From NCBI GenBank assembly GCA_965242595.1, contig OZ251464.1, positions 1,054,001-1,118,000 of the forward strand: DNA of 64,000 nt. The letters run 5' to 3'. This document shows, one piece after another, positions 17,882-26,052 of this stretch (the stretch's first letter is position 1; every line of letters starts with the position of its first letter). This stretch comes from SP197 sp965242595. GTDB taxonomy: Bacteria > Pseudomonadota > Alphaproteobacteria > SP197. The notes beneath the pieces are model-generated. The model was given only the letters and a program-made list of their open reading frames with translations. It ran no database searches and was not told where the DNA came from. The position numbers and the translations under genes were made by a program.

Positions 17882-18763
17882 ATGTCACGCCCGGTCATCG
17901 TCACCTGTGCCGTCACCGGCGGCGGCGACACCGTCGCCAAAAGCGACAAGGTGCCCGTCACACCGCGCCAGATCGCCGAGGCGGCGATCGCGGCCGGCAA
18001 GGCCGGCGCCGCCATCTGCCATTGCCATGTGCGCGACCCGGAGACCGGCGCCCCCTCCATGGGCGAAGAGCTCTATGCCGAGGTGGTGAAGCGCATCCGC
18101 GATTCCGACAGCGACATCGTCATCAATCTCACCACCGGCCCCGGCGCCAGCTTCCGCCCCTCGGCCGACGATCCGGCGGTGAACGCCCTGCCCGGCGGCT
18201 TCCGCTCGCCCCAGGCGCGCACCCGCCATGTCGAGGCGCTGCTGCCGGAGGTGTGCAGCCTGGATGTGGCCACCATGAATTTCGGCGAACGCGCCTTCGT
18301 CAACCTGCCGGGCCATCTGGCAACCATGGCCCGGCGCATCCGCGCGGCCGGCGTCAAGCCGGAGCTGGAGGTGTTCGACGCCGGCCATCTGCGGCTGGCC
18401 CGCAAGCTGCTGGACGACGGCCTGATCGACCCGCCGCCCATGTTCCAGCTGTGCCTGGGCATTCCCTGGGGCGCGCCGGCCACGCCGGAGGCGGCGGCCT
18501 ATATGGCCTCGATGCTGCCTGCGGATGCCAACTGGGCCGGCTTCGGCATATCGCGCCAGCAGATGCCGATGGTGGCCGAGATCGTGAACCTGGGCGGCCA
18601 TGTCCGCGTCGGCCTGGAAGACAACCTCTATCTGGAGCGGGGCGTGCTGGCAACCAACGCCCAGCTGGTGGAAAAAGCGGCCGCCATCGTCGCCATGCTG
18701 GGCGCCCGCGTCGCCAGCCCGGACGAAGCGCGCGCCATCCTGGGGCTGCGCGGCACGCAGTAG
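17882..18763 (+). CDS. BKACE-family beta-keto acid cleavage enzyme (DUF849, Kce-like)
   Basis: Zinc enzyme of the BKACE family, 293 residues. These enzymes transfer acetyl from acetyl-CoA to a beta-keto acid; the named member cleaves 3-keto-5-aminohexanoate in lysine fermentation. The zinc ligands are expected at His47 and His49 in the ICHCHVRD motif, after the conserved TCAVTGG strand. The glycine-rich LTTGPG loop follows. The true substrate cannot be read from sequence. It sits alone after rpmE, with a TAATCT box at 17843 and an AGG-type ribosome site (GGAGG) before ATG 17882. Confidence 0.88.
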   Translation: MSRPVIVTCAVTGGGDTVAKSDKVPVTPRQIAEAAIAAGKAGAAICHCHVRDPETGAPSMGEELYAEVVKRIRDSDSDIVINLTTGPGASFRPSADDPAVNALPGGFRSPQARTRHVEALLPEVCSLDVATMNFGERAFVNLPGHLATMARRIRAAGVKPELEVFDAGHLRLARKLLDDGLIDPPPMFQLCLGIPWGAPATPEAAAYMASMLPADANWAGFGISRQQMPMVAEIVNLGGHVRVGLEDNLYLERGVLATNAQLVEKAAAIVAMLGARVASPDEARAILGLRGTQ

Positions 18764-18805
18764 GCAAACAGGCACGGTGCGACGATCGTGCGGGGAGGCT
18801 GAAAA

Positions 18806-19108
18806 ATGGCCCAGGCGACTGTTGCATTCGACCTGCTGGAAGCGGTCAGGGAATTGGGGGAAGCGGGGATCGCAACCGATCGGGCGGAGGCCATCGCCCG
18901 CTACATCGGCAAGGCTGCGAAAGACAACGAGAGAATCGCTCGCATCGAAGAGGGGATCGAACACAACGCCAGCAAGGAAGATGTCTCCAACAGCAAGAGC
19001 GACATCTTCCGGGCGCTGTGGTGGCAAGGCCTGTTCGTGATCGTCGCAACGGCAGCCCTTATAGGGGGCGCGGTGATCGTGATCGTGGATCGGCTTCCGG
19101 GGGGATGA
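18806..19108 (+). CDS. Small coiled-coil membrane protein, paralogue of the 46610 gene
   Basis: Protein of 100 residues, not assigned to a named family with certainty. The N-terminal part (FDLLEAVRELGEAGI then RAEAIARYI) and a charged helix lead to a single C-terminal membrane segment at about 74-95. This layout recalls DUF1640/CCDC90-type proteins. The same pattern is seen at 46610-46876. A GGGGAGG ribosome site precedes ATG 18806. It is convergent with the reductase gene at 19173-20129. Confidence 0.65.
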   Translation: MAQATVAFDLLEAVRELGEAGIATDRAEAIARYIGKAAKDNERIARIEEGIEHNASKEDVSNSKSDIFRALWWQGLFVIVATAALIGGAVIVIVDRLPGG

Positions 19109-19172
19109 CGGCTTTGCTGCCCGATGGGCCACCGGGTCGGAGCGCCTGAAACCGCCCCCCTACAGATCCCCC

Positions 19173-20129
19173 TTACAGATCCAATGTCAGCATGGGCGAT
19201 CTGGCCCTGCTGCAGCAGACCATGATGAACTCGCCCCGGGCCTTTTCCTCGTCGTCCAGCACGAAGTCGCGGTGGTCGGCCTCGCCTTCCAGCAGCACGG
19301 TGGCGCAGGTGCCGCAGATGCCTTCCTCGCACATGGTATCCACCTCGATGCCGTGGGCGCGCAGCACCTCCACGATCGATCGGTCGGCGGGCACGTCCAG
19401 GATCGCCCCGCTGCTGGCGATCTTGACCTGGAAGGCCTCGCTGGCGCCGTGCTCGACCGTCTCGTCCACCGAGAAATACTCGAAATGCACCGTTCCCTGT
19501 GGCCAGTGGCGGCTGGCCTCCTCGCAGGCGCGCATGAAGCCGGCCGGGCCGCAGTAATAGACATGGGCGCCCGTCCGCACCCGTTGCAGCAGGCGGGCGA
19601 TGTCCAGCCCCTGGGCGGGATCGCCGCCATCGTGGTGAAAGCGCACCTTGTCGGCGAAGGCCGCGCCCGCGATCTCGGCCATGAAGGCGGTTCTGGCGGG
19701 GCTGCGGGTGCAATAATGCATCTCGAAGGATGCGCCCGCCCTGGCAAGCTCGCGCACCATGGCCATCATCGGCGTCACACCGATGCCGCCCGCCAGCAGG
19801 ATATGGTGGGAGGCGCCGGCGGCGAGCGGGAAGTTGTTGCGCGGCGGATGCACCGTAAGCCTGTCGCCCTCGCGCAGCCTGTCGTGCATGTGGATGGAAC
19901 CGCCGCGGCTTTCCGGCTCGCGCAGCACGGCGACGACATAGCGATCGACATCGCGCGGGTCGCTGGAGATGGAATACTGCCGGGCCAGCCCGCCGGGAAG
20001 CTCGATATCGAGATGGGCGCCGGCGGTGAACATCGGCAGCATCCGGCCCTGGGGATCCGCCAGTTCGAAGGAACGGATATCCTCCGCCTCCTGGACGATC
20101 CTGCGAACCTCGAGCGTCAAGGTGGTCAT
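19173..20129 (-). CDS. PDR/VanB-family oxidoreductase (FMN, NAD and plant-type 2Fe-2S domains)
   Basis: Electron-transfer protein of 318 residues built like phthalate dioxygenase reductase and VanB. The flavin-binding RQYSISSDP motif is near 47-55, the NAD-binding domain starts with LLAGGIGVTPMM, and the C-terminal ferredoxin domain carries CEEGICGTC plus a later CCS cysteine for the [2Fe-2S] cluster. It would pass electrons from NADH to an oxygenase partner. The start is ATG 20129 behind a GAGGAA site, not the longer frame. The gene upstream on the same strand (20247-21728) is unrecognised and is the best candidate partner; no Rieske oxygenase is nearby. Confidence 0.9.
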   Translation of the reverse strand: MTTLTLEVRRIVQEAEDIRSFELADPQGRMLPMFTAGAHLDIELPGGLARQYSISSDPRDVDRYVVAVLREPESRGGSIHMHDRLREGDRLTVHPPRNNFPLAAGASHHILLAGGIGVTPMMAMVRELARAGASFEMHYCTRSPARTAFMAEIAGAAFADKVRFHHDGGDPAQGLDIARLLQRVRTGAHVYYCGPAGFMRACEEASRHWPQGTVHFEYFSVDETVEHGASEAFQVKIASSGAILDVPADRSIVEVLRAHGIEVDTMCEEGICGTCATVLLEGEADHRDFVLDDEEKARGEFIMVCCSRARSPMLTLDL

Positions 20130-20246
20130 CGCTTGTTCCTCGCACCGCTGGCGGCCCGGGGCGCCGCCGCCGCTCTCCATGCCGCAGCATGGGGACATGC
20201 TGCTGTTGCGCCCATATAGGGCGCCGGGCCGGCGAATGCGAGCGGG

Positions 20247-21728
20247 TCAGGCCGCCAGGCGGTGGGCGATCTGCGGATAAACGCTGTGGGGGCGCATGGA
20301 AAGGGCCACCGCGCATTGCTTCACGGCCGCCACGGCATGGGGCCAGGCCAGCGGCGCGCGGCAGGCGTGGTATTCCTCCCAGGTCGCCTGTTGCAGCTTG
20401 TAGGCGTGCATCTCGCTGATGTCCTCGCGGCAGACCAGGCGCCCGGTCAGCGCGAACAGCGCCTCGACATCGCCGCCCGCTTCGACGTAGCCCTGGGCCA
20501 TGCCCATGGCGTCGCGCAGCGCTTCGGAGGCGACCAGGTGGTCGGCGCGCGCCAGCTCCGACACATCGTAGCCTTCCAGGGCGCCGATCGCCCGTTCGAT
20601 CTCGGCCAGGCTGCCGCTGCCGCCATTCTGCCACGGCCAGGTCAGCGTCCAGTCGAGATAGCGCACCTCGTTGCTCCACGCCCAGCCCAGGACCGCCAGC
20701 GCCTTGTGGCGGAACGACACCTCCGGGAAGGAGAGCAGATAGCGCCTGGCGGCGATGCCGGTGTGGATATGCACATCGAACGGATTGCTGCTGCGGGAAC
20801 GCAGAAAGATGCGCGCGCCACCGGCGGAAAGCGCCTCCAGCGCGCCTTCCAGCGACAGGCCGCCGCCCAGGGCGCGCGCCACCGTCTGCGGCAGCTGGCG
20901 GATCACCTCCACCTCGCCCACCTCGCGCGCCAGGCGGGCGACGGCGTCGGCCTCGTGGGGGCCGGTCTTGGTCGCCACCTTGTCCTCGGCGATGCCCCAG
21001 CTCGCCATCAGCTCTTCCAGCTCGCCGAAGCGGCGATAGAGCGCCACCCCGTCCTGGATCTCCTCGTCGCCCATCCGGCCATAGCCTTCCAGCGCGACAT
21101 GGCGGGCCAGATAGCGCGCCACCGGGCGCAGCAGGGCCGGCGCGAACCGCCAGCCGACGGCATCCACCGCGCGCATGGCATAGAGGGGATAAAGCAGATA
21201 GTGGTCGTCCAGGGTGTTGCGCTTCAGCGCCACCGCCAGCAGGCTGTCCAGCAGCCGCCCCGGCGTCGCCTTTTCGCAGGCCAGCGCCAGGGCGCGCTCG
21301 GCCAGGCGGCCTTCGCGGTCCTGCAGCGCCTGCTCCAGGCGGGCCAGGGCCTCCTCGGCGGAAAGATCGCCTTCCAGGTCGTCGAAGGCGACCATGGCGG
21401 CCGGCCCCATGGAGGGGCTGTGGATATGGCGGTTGGCCAGCGTCACGCATTGCAGCGCCGGCAGCAGCCGCTCGGGGCCGGAAAGCCGCGCCGTCAGCCC
21501 CATCACGGCATGAACCCCGGCAACGGGATGAACCGGGCCGCCATGATGGTCCGGCGGCAGCTCGCAGGAACGGGACACCGCCAGGGCGGCGGCGCGCACC
21601 AGCGCCAGCGGCTCCTCGCCGCCCTGCAGCCGGGCCAGCGTCGCCGCCACGATGGCCGCAGGCGGCGTATCTTCCACAAAGCGCGCCCGCGCTTCGGTGG
21701 CTTCATCGAAAGCGACAAGGTGAACCAT
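20247..21728 (-). CDS. Unrecognised His-rich soluble protein upstream of a VanB-type reductase
   Basis: I do not recognise this 493-residue protein. It is mostly Ala/Leu-rich helix, has no signal peptide or membrane helix, and carries several His-containing conserved-looking stretches: PPDHHGGPVHPVAGVHAVMG, ANRHIHSPSMGP, TLDDHYLLYPL and YHACRAPLAWPHA. ATG 21728 has an ideal GGGGAGGA ribosome site, better than the 5' extension to 21779. It is transcribed into the reductase gene 117 bases downstream. This context suggests a metal- or oxygen-using partner, but no known metal motif is complete, so function is left open. Confidence 0.75.
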   Translation of the reverse strand: MVHLVAFDEATEARARFVEDTPPAAIVAATLARLQGGEEPLALVRAAALAVSRSCELPPDHHGGPVHPVAGVHAVMGLTARLSGPERLLPALQCVTLANRHIHSPSMGPAAMVAFDDLEGDLSAEEALARLEQALQDREGRLAERALALACEKATPGRLLDSLLAVALKRNTLDDHYLLYPLYAMRAVDAVGWRFAPALLRPVARYLARHVALEGYGRMGDEEIQDGVALYRRFGELEELMASWGIAEDKVATKTGPHEADAVARLAREVGEVEVIRQLPQTVARALGGGLSLEGALEALSAGGARIFLRSRSSNPFDVHIHTGIAARRYLLSFPEVSFRHKALAVLGWAWSNEVRYLDWTLTWPWQNGGSGSLAEIERAIGALEGYDVSELARADHLVASEALRDAMGMAQGYVEAGGDVEALFALTGRLVCREDISEMHAYKLQQATWEEYHACRAPLAWPHAVAAVKQCAVALSMRPHSVYPQIAHRLAA

Positions 21729-21787
21729 GGCATCCTCCCCATCGGCGCTGGCGGGCAAGCCCCACCCGGGACGCCCCATACCACGTC

Positions 21788-21840
21788 GTGCGGCCGCATA
21801 TCATCACATTGTGCGGCCATGTATCGAAAATTGTGTGGCC
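21788..21840. promoter_or_regulatory. Three direct repeats GTGCGGCC in a divergent promoter region
   Basis: GTGCGGCC occurs at 21788-21795 and 21811-21818, with GTGTGGCC at 21833-21840. The repeats are spaced 22-23 bases, about two helical turns. They sit in an unusually AT-rich patch between the unknown gene (start 21728, minus) and greA, just before its predicted -35. This is what an operator array would look like; no regulator is assigned. Confidence 0.4.
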
Positions 21841-21841
21841 G

Positions 21842-21870
21842 TTGACGACGCGAGTCATTCGGTGTCATGT
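21842..21870 (+). promoter_or_regulatory. Predicted promoter of greA
   Basis: TTGACG (21842-21847) and TCATGT (21865-21870) are 17 bases apart. If correct, transcription begins near 21877, which excludes the upstream ATG at 21867 as the start of greA. The -10 is weak. Confidence 0.4.
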
Positions 21871-21911
21871 CGGCCGCACGGCATGGGGGCGGCATGGGGA
21901 GCGCAGCGGCG

Positions 21912-22376
21912 ATGGCGTCTGCCATAACCAGGGAGGGCTTCGATCGCCTGGCGGCAGAGCTGCGCCGGCTGAAGGAGGAACGCCCCGCCATCGCCCGGGC
22001 CATCGGCACGGCGCGCGAGCATGGCGATCTGAGGGAAAACGCCGAATACCACGCCGCCAAGGAAAAGCAGGGCCTGGCCGAGGCGCGCATCCGCCAGCTG
22101 GAAGGCATTCTGGGCGAGGCGCAGGTGGTGGATCCCTCGCGCCGTCCGTCCGGCAAGGTGGGTTTCGGCGCCCATGTCACCGTGGTCGATCTGGAAAACG
22201 ACCATGAGGCCACCTATCGCATCGTCGGCAAGCACGAGGCCGATGTCGAACGCGGCCTGATCTCGCTGGCCAGCCCGCTGGCGCAGGCGCTGATGGGCAG
22301 GGAAGAGGGCGACGGAGTCGAATTCCAGACGCCCAGGGGCGTGCGGGAGCTGGAGGTGACGGCGATTCGCTATTGA
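21912..22376 (+). CDS. greA: Transcription elongation factor GreA
   Basis: Secondary-channel factor of 154 residues that stimulates RNA polymerase to cleave backtracked transcripts. The N-terminal coiled coil carries the acidic tip in GTAREHGDLRENAEYHAAKE, and the C-terminal FKBP-like domain ends with the ITAIRY-type signature (VTAIRY). Upstream in-frame starts at 21867 and 21894 would give Ala/Gly leads absent from the family, so ATG 21912 is preferred. It is convergent with gcrA, nine bases apart. Confidence 0.93.
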   Translation: MASAITREGFDRLAAELRRLKEERPAIARAIGTAREHGDLRENAEYHAAKEKQGLAEARIRQLEGILGEAQVVDPSRRPSGKVGFGAHVTVVDLENDHEATYRIVGKHEADVERGLISLASPLAQALMGREEGDGVEFQTPRGVRELEVTAIRY

Positions 22377-22385
22377 GGGGTGCGC

Positions 22386-22754
22386 TCAGCGGGAGCGAAC
22401 CACATAGGCCAGTTCGCAATGGGGCTGGCAATAGGGTTTGCCGGGCGCGACCTGCTTGCCGCAGAAATGGAAATCGGCATCGCCCGGATCGCCGAAAGGC
22501 CAGCGGCACATCTGCGGCCCCAGCTCCACCGGATCGCCGATCCGCTGCGGCCTGGCCGGCCTCGCCCTGCCGGCGGTCCTGCCCTTCATCTTGCCGACAA
22601 TGGGCGAAGGCCGCGGCTTCATATCCTTCATCCGGTGCACTTTGCCGACCACCGAGTTCTTGGTGACCCCCAGCTCGCGCCCGATCTGCGCCGTGCTCAG
22701 CCCCTCGCGCCACAACGTCCTCAGCCGCTCGACCCGCTCCTCGCTCCAGTTCAT
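22386..22754 (-). CDS. gcrA: GcrA-family cell cycle regulator
   Basis: Alphaproteobacterial sigma-70 cofactor of 122 residues that recognises methylated GANTC promoters in Caulobacter. The N-terminal helix-turn-helix reads MNWSEERVERLRTLWREG with a VTKNSVVGKVHRM recognition segment. The C-terminal domain has the conserved CRWPFGDPG, FCGK and PYCQPH motifs that contact RNA polymerase. It is a main taxonomic marker in this window. Some alphaproteobacteria carry more than one GcrA-like protein, so it may not be the master copy. Confidence 0.92.
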   Translation of the reverse strand: MNWSEERVERLRTLWREGLSTAQIGRELGVTKNSVVGKVHRMKDMKPRPSPIVGKMKGRTAGRARPARPQRIGDPVELGPQMCRWPFGDPGDADFHFCGKQVAPGKPYCQPHCELAYVVRSR

Positions 22755-22810
22755 GGTCTCGGTCCTCGGGGGTTTTCGCGGGCTTCGGGAAGGGGCGCCG
22801 CCTGGCGCTT

Positions 22811-22839
22811 CATATAGGGGCGGCGGCGCGGCGGTTCAA
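22811..22839 (-). promoter_or_regulatory. Predicted promoter of gcrA
   Basis: Read on the minus strand, TTGAAC (22839-22834) and TATATG (22816-22811) are 17 bases apart. This is a strong match and lies about 57 bases upstream of the gcrA start. Confidence 0.55.
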
Positions 22840-22928
22840 ATCGCCGGGCGGACGAGCCGTGCGGGCCGGCCGGGTTGCCGCCGCCGGCCGGGCGTTCTAA
22901 GCAGGGCGCGATCGCCGCCGGACGCATC

Positions 22929-24452
22929 GTGACCGCCGCCACCATCGCCCATCTGCTCCACAGCGCGCCGCCGGCCGCGCCCGCCATCGCCGCGCCGTGC
23001 GGGGCGCCGCTTTCCTTCGCCGCCCTGGCCGGCCTGGCAGAGCGGACGGTCGCCGCCCTGAACCGGGCCGGCATCGGGCGCGGAGATCGGGTGGCCCTGG
23101 CGCTGCCCAACGGCCCCGCCATGGCGGCGGCCTTCGTCGCCATCGCCGCCGGCGCCACCGTGGCGCCGCTGAACCCGGCCTGGCGCCGGGACGAATGCCG
23201 TTTCCACCTGAAAGACGTCCGCGCCCGCCTGCTGGTGGTGGCGCGCGGCGGCGCTGGCGAGGCGGCCGCCGCCGCGCGCGCCCTGGGGCTGGGCGTGGCG
23301 GAGGCGCTGCCGGCGGGCGAAGGCGGCGCCTTTGCCCTCGATACGGTCCAGCCGCCGCCCGGTGGCGGCCCGGGCCGGCCGGGCTTCGCGGCAGAGGAGG
23401 ATGTGGCCCTCGTCCTGCACACTTCGGGCACCACGGCGCGCCCCAAGGCGGTGCCGCTGACCCAGGCCAATCTGGTGGCCTCGGCCCGCCATGTCGCCGC
23501 CAGCCTGGCGCTGACGGGGGACGACCGCTGCCTCAATCTGATGCCGCTGTTCCACATTCACGGCCTGGTGGCGGCCGTGCTGGCCAGCCTGGCGGCCGGG
23601 GCCAGCGTCCATTGCGCGCCGGGCTTCAACGCCCTCAAGGCCTTCGCCTGGATGCGGGCGGCGGCGCCCAGCTGGATCACCGCCGTTCCCACCATGCATC
23701 AGGCGCTGCTGGCCCGCGCGCCGCGCAACCGGGACATTCTGGCCGGCCAGGCGCTGCGGCTGCTGCGCTCGTCGTCGGCGCCGCTGCCGCCGCCGGTCAT
23801 GGCCGCCATGGAAGAGGCCTTCGCCTGCCCGGTGATCGAGGCCTATGGCATGACCGAGGCGGCCCATCAGATGACCTCCAACCCGCTGCCGCCGGCCCCG
23901 CGCCCGCCCGGCTCGGTGGGGCTGGCGGCCGGGCCCGAAGTGGCGGTGATGGCCGAAGACGCGGCCCGCCTGCTGCCAAAGGGCGCCGTGGGCGAGGTGG
24001 TGGTGCGCGGCCCCAATGTGATGGCCGGCTACGAGAACAACCCGCAGGCCAACGCCGCCGCCTTTGCCGCCGGCTGGTTTCGCACCGGCGATCAGGGCGC
24101 GCTGGATGGCGACGGCTATCTGCGCCTGGCCGGCAGGCTGAAGGAGATCGTGAACCGCGGCGGCGAAAAGATCGCCCCGCGCGAGGTGGACGAGGCGCTG
24201 CTGGCCCATCCGGCCGTGGCCCAGGCGCTGGCCTTCGCCCTGCCCCATGCCCGCCTGGGCGAGGAGGTCGCCGCCGCCGTGGTGCTGAAGGAAGGCAGCG
24301 AGGCCACCCCGCGCCAGCTCGCCGCCTTCGTCGCCGAACGGCTGGCCGCCTTCAAGGTGCCGCGCCGGGTGGTGGTGCTGGACGAGATTCCGAAGGGCGC
24401 CACCGGCAAGCTGCAACGCATCGGCCTGGCGCAAAGGCTGGGGCTGGCGTGA
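22929..24452 (+). CDS. Acyl-CoA synthetase of the oxalate-CoA ligase (AAE3/Pcs60) type
   Basis: Adenylate-forming enzyme of about 507 residues that activates a carboxylate to its CoA thioester. The P-loop-like LHTSGTTARPKAVPLT motif, the LMPLFHIHGLVAAVL segment, YGMTEAAHQM, the hinge RTGDQGALDGDGYL and the catalytic Lys in GKLQRI are all present. The pattern around HQMTSNPLPP is close to oxalyl-CoA synthetases. GTG 22929 is preferred; the frame opens at 22875 without a clear ribosome site. Its stop overlaps the GTG start of the next gene (GTGA), so the two are translationally coupled. Confidence 0.88.
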   Translation: MTAATIAHLLHSAPPAAPAIAAPCGAPLSFAALAGLAERTVAALNRAGIGRGDRVALALPNGPAMAAAFVAIAAGATVAPLNPAWRRDECRFHLKDVRARLLVVARGGAGEAAAAARALGLGVAEALPAGEGGAFALDTVQPPPGGGPGRPGFAAEEDVALVLHTSGTTARPKAVPLTQANLVASARHVAASLALTGDDRCLNLMPLFHIHGLVAAVLASLAAGASVHCAPGFNALKAFAWMRAAAPSWITAVPTMHQALLARAPRNRDILAGQALRLLRSSSAPLPPPVMAAMEEAFACPVIEAYGMTEAAHQMTSNPLPPAPRPPGSVGLAAGPEVAVMAEDAARLLPKGAVGEVVVRGPNVMAGYENNPQANAAAFAAGWFRTGDQGALDGDGYLRLAGRLKEIVNRGGEKIAPREVDEALLAHPAVAQALAFALPHARLGEEVAAAVVLKEGSEATPRQLAAFVAERLAAFKVPRRVVVLDEIPKGATGKLQRIGLAQRLGLA

Positions 24453-25444
24453 CCAGGATCGCCATCTTCGGGGCCGGCGCCATCGGCGGCTATATCGGCG
24501 CCCGCCTGGCCCAGGCCGGGGCGGAGGTGACGCTGATCGCGCGCGGCGCCCATCTGGCGGCGATTCGCGAACGCGGGCTGACGGTGACGGAGGCCGATGG
24601 CAGGCAATGGCGCCGCCGCATCCCGGCCACCGGCGATGCCCGCGAGGCCGGCCGGCAGGATTATGTCATCGTGGCGCTGAAGGCCCATTCCGTGCCAGGC
24701 GTTGTGGGCGATATGCGTCCGCTTTTGACGCATGAGACGGCCGTGGTGACGGCCGCCAACGGCGTGCCCTGGTGGTATTTCCACCGCCTCGACGGCCCCT
24801 GGCGCGACCGGCGGCTGGAGAGCGTCGATCCCGGCAACAGGCAATGGGACGGCATCGGACCGGAACGCGCCATCGGCTGCGTGGTCTATCCCGCCTGCGA
24901 TGTGGATGCGCCCGGCGCGGTGCGCCATATCGAGGGCGAGCGCCTGATCCTGGGCGAGCCTTCGGGCGAGGTCAGCGCGCGGGCGCGCGAGCTGGCCGGC
25001 CTGCTGCGCGGGGCCGGCTTCAAGGCGCCGGTGAAGCGGCGCATCCGCGACGACATCTGGCTGAAGCTGTGGGGCAATCTCTGCTTCAACCCGGTCTCCG
25101 CCCTGACCGGCGCGACCCTGGAAAAGATCGGCACCGATCCGGGCACCCGCGCCCTGTGCCGGGCCATGATGCTGGAGGCGCAGGCGGTGGCCGAGGCGCT
25201 GGGCATAGCCTTCGCCATCGATGTGGACAAGAGGATCGCAGGCGCCGTGGCGGTGGGCGCCCATCGCACCAGCATGTTGCAGGATCTGGAGCGCGGGCGG
25301 CCCATGGAGATCGACGCGCTGGTGACGGCGGTGCAGGAACTGGGGCGGATCGTCGCCGTGGCGACGCCGACCCTGGATGCGGTGCTGGCCCTGCTGCGCC
25401 AGAAGGCGGAGCTGCTGGGCCTTTATCCGCGCCCGGCGCCTTAG
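24449..25444 (+). CDS. Ketopantoate reductase (PanE/ApbA) family protein
   Basis: NADPH-dependent 2-oxoacid reductase-like protein of 331 residues. The Rossmann motif is GAGAIGGYIGARL near the N-terminus. The catalytic Lys is expected in the KLWGNLCFNPVSAL segment near residue 205-215, and a conserved Glu/Asp follows in GRPMEIDAL. Genuine PanE enzymes make pantoate, but many paralogues reduce other 2-oxo acids. Coupling to an acyl-CoA synthetase argues for a catabolic role. It overlaps the opposing Smr gene by four bases. Confidence 0.88.
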   Translation: MTRIAIFGAGAIGGYIGARLAQAGAEVTLIARGAHLAAIRERGLTVTEADGRQWRRRIPATGDAREAGRQDYVIVALKAHSVPGVVGDMRPLLTHETAVVTAANGVPWWYFHRLDGPWRDRRLESVDPGNRQWDGIGPERAIGCVVYPACDVDAPGAVRHIEGERLILGEPSGEVSARARELAGLLRGAGFKAPVKRRIRDDIWLKLWGNLCFNPVSALTGATLEKIGTDPGTRALCRAMMLEAQAVAEALGIAFAIDVDKRIAGAVAVGAHRTSMLQDLERGRPMEIDALVTAVQELGRIVAVATPTLDAVLALLRQKAELLGLYPRPAP

Positions 25445-26010
25445 GGCAGGGCCGCCGTGCCGCTTCGCCGCTGGCGCGCCGCCTTTCTCAACAGCACATA
25501 GAAGGCGCCGTCGCCGCCATGGCGGGGCCGGGCCGGGGCGAAATCCAGCACCCGCGCCCGGTTGGGCGCCTCGTCCAGCCAGCCCGGAAAGGCGGCGCGC
25601 AGCACCGAGCGGCGCTCGCCCAGCGGTTCCCTCTGGCCCTTGCCGGTGACGACCAGGACGCAGCGCCCGCCCCGGCCCTGGGCGGCGGCGAGAAAGGCGC
25701 ACAGCGCCCCATGGGCCTTGTCCCGTGTCATGCCGTGGAGATCGAGGCGCCCGTCGATGGCCATCTCGCCCCGCCGCAGGCGCTGCGCCTGGCGCCGATC
25801 CAGGCCGGCGGGCGGCGGCGCCGGCACCGGCGGCGGCGGCGCGGGCGCGGCGGGCGCGGGTGCCGATGGGGGAGCTGCCGTCTCGCCGGGCGTCGCGGCG
25901 GGGGCGGGGGCGGGGCGGCGCCCGGCCAGCGGCACCACTTCGCTGGTGACGCGCTGCCACAGCGCCCGGTCTTGCGGCGTCAGCGCCTTGTCGCCGGTGT
26001 TCCGTGGCAC
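25441..26010 (-). CDS. Smr/MutS2-C-terminal domain protein
   Basis: Protein of 189 residues with a long Ala/Pro-rich low-complexity region (about 35-70) and a C-terminal Smr domain. That domain shows the DLHGMT motif, VLVVTGKG loop and an RHGGDGAFYVLL end. Stand-alone Smr proteins are nucleic-acid binding and often nicking endonucleases. It follows the 2OG-Fe oxygenase gene on the same strand by 42 bases. Confidence 0.9.
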   Translation of the reverse strand: MPRNTGDKALTPQDRALWQRVTSEVVPLAGRRPAPAPAATPGETAAPPSAPAPAAPAPPPPVPAPPPAGLDRRQAQRLRRGEMAIDGRLDLHGMTRDKAHGALCAFLAAAQGRGGRCVLVVTGKGQREPLGERRSVLRAAFPGWLDEAPNRARVLDFAPARPRHGGDGAFYVLLRKAARQRRSGTAALP

Positions 26011-26052
26011 GAATCGTTCCCGCTCGTTTCCGCTTATTCCTGCGGCGGCGTT

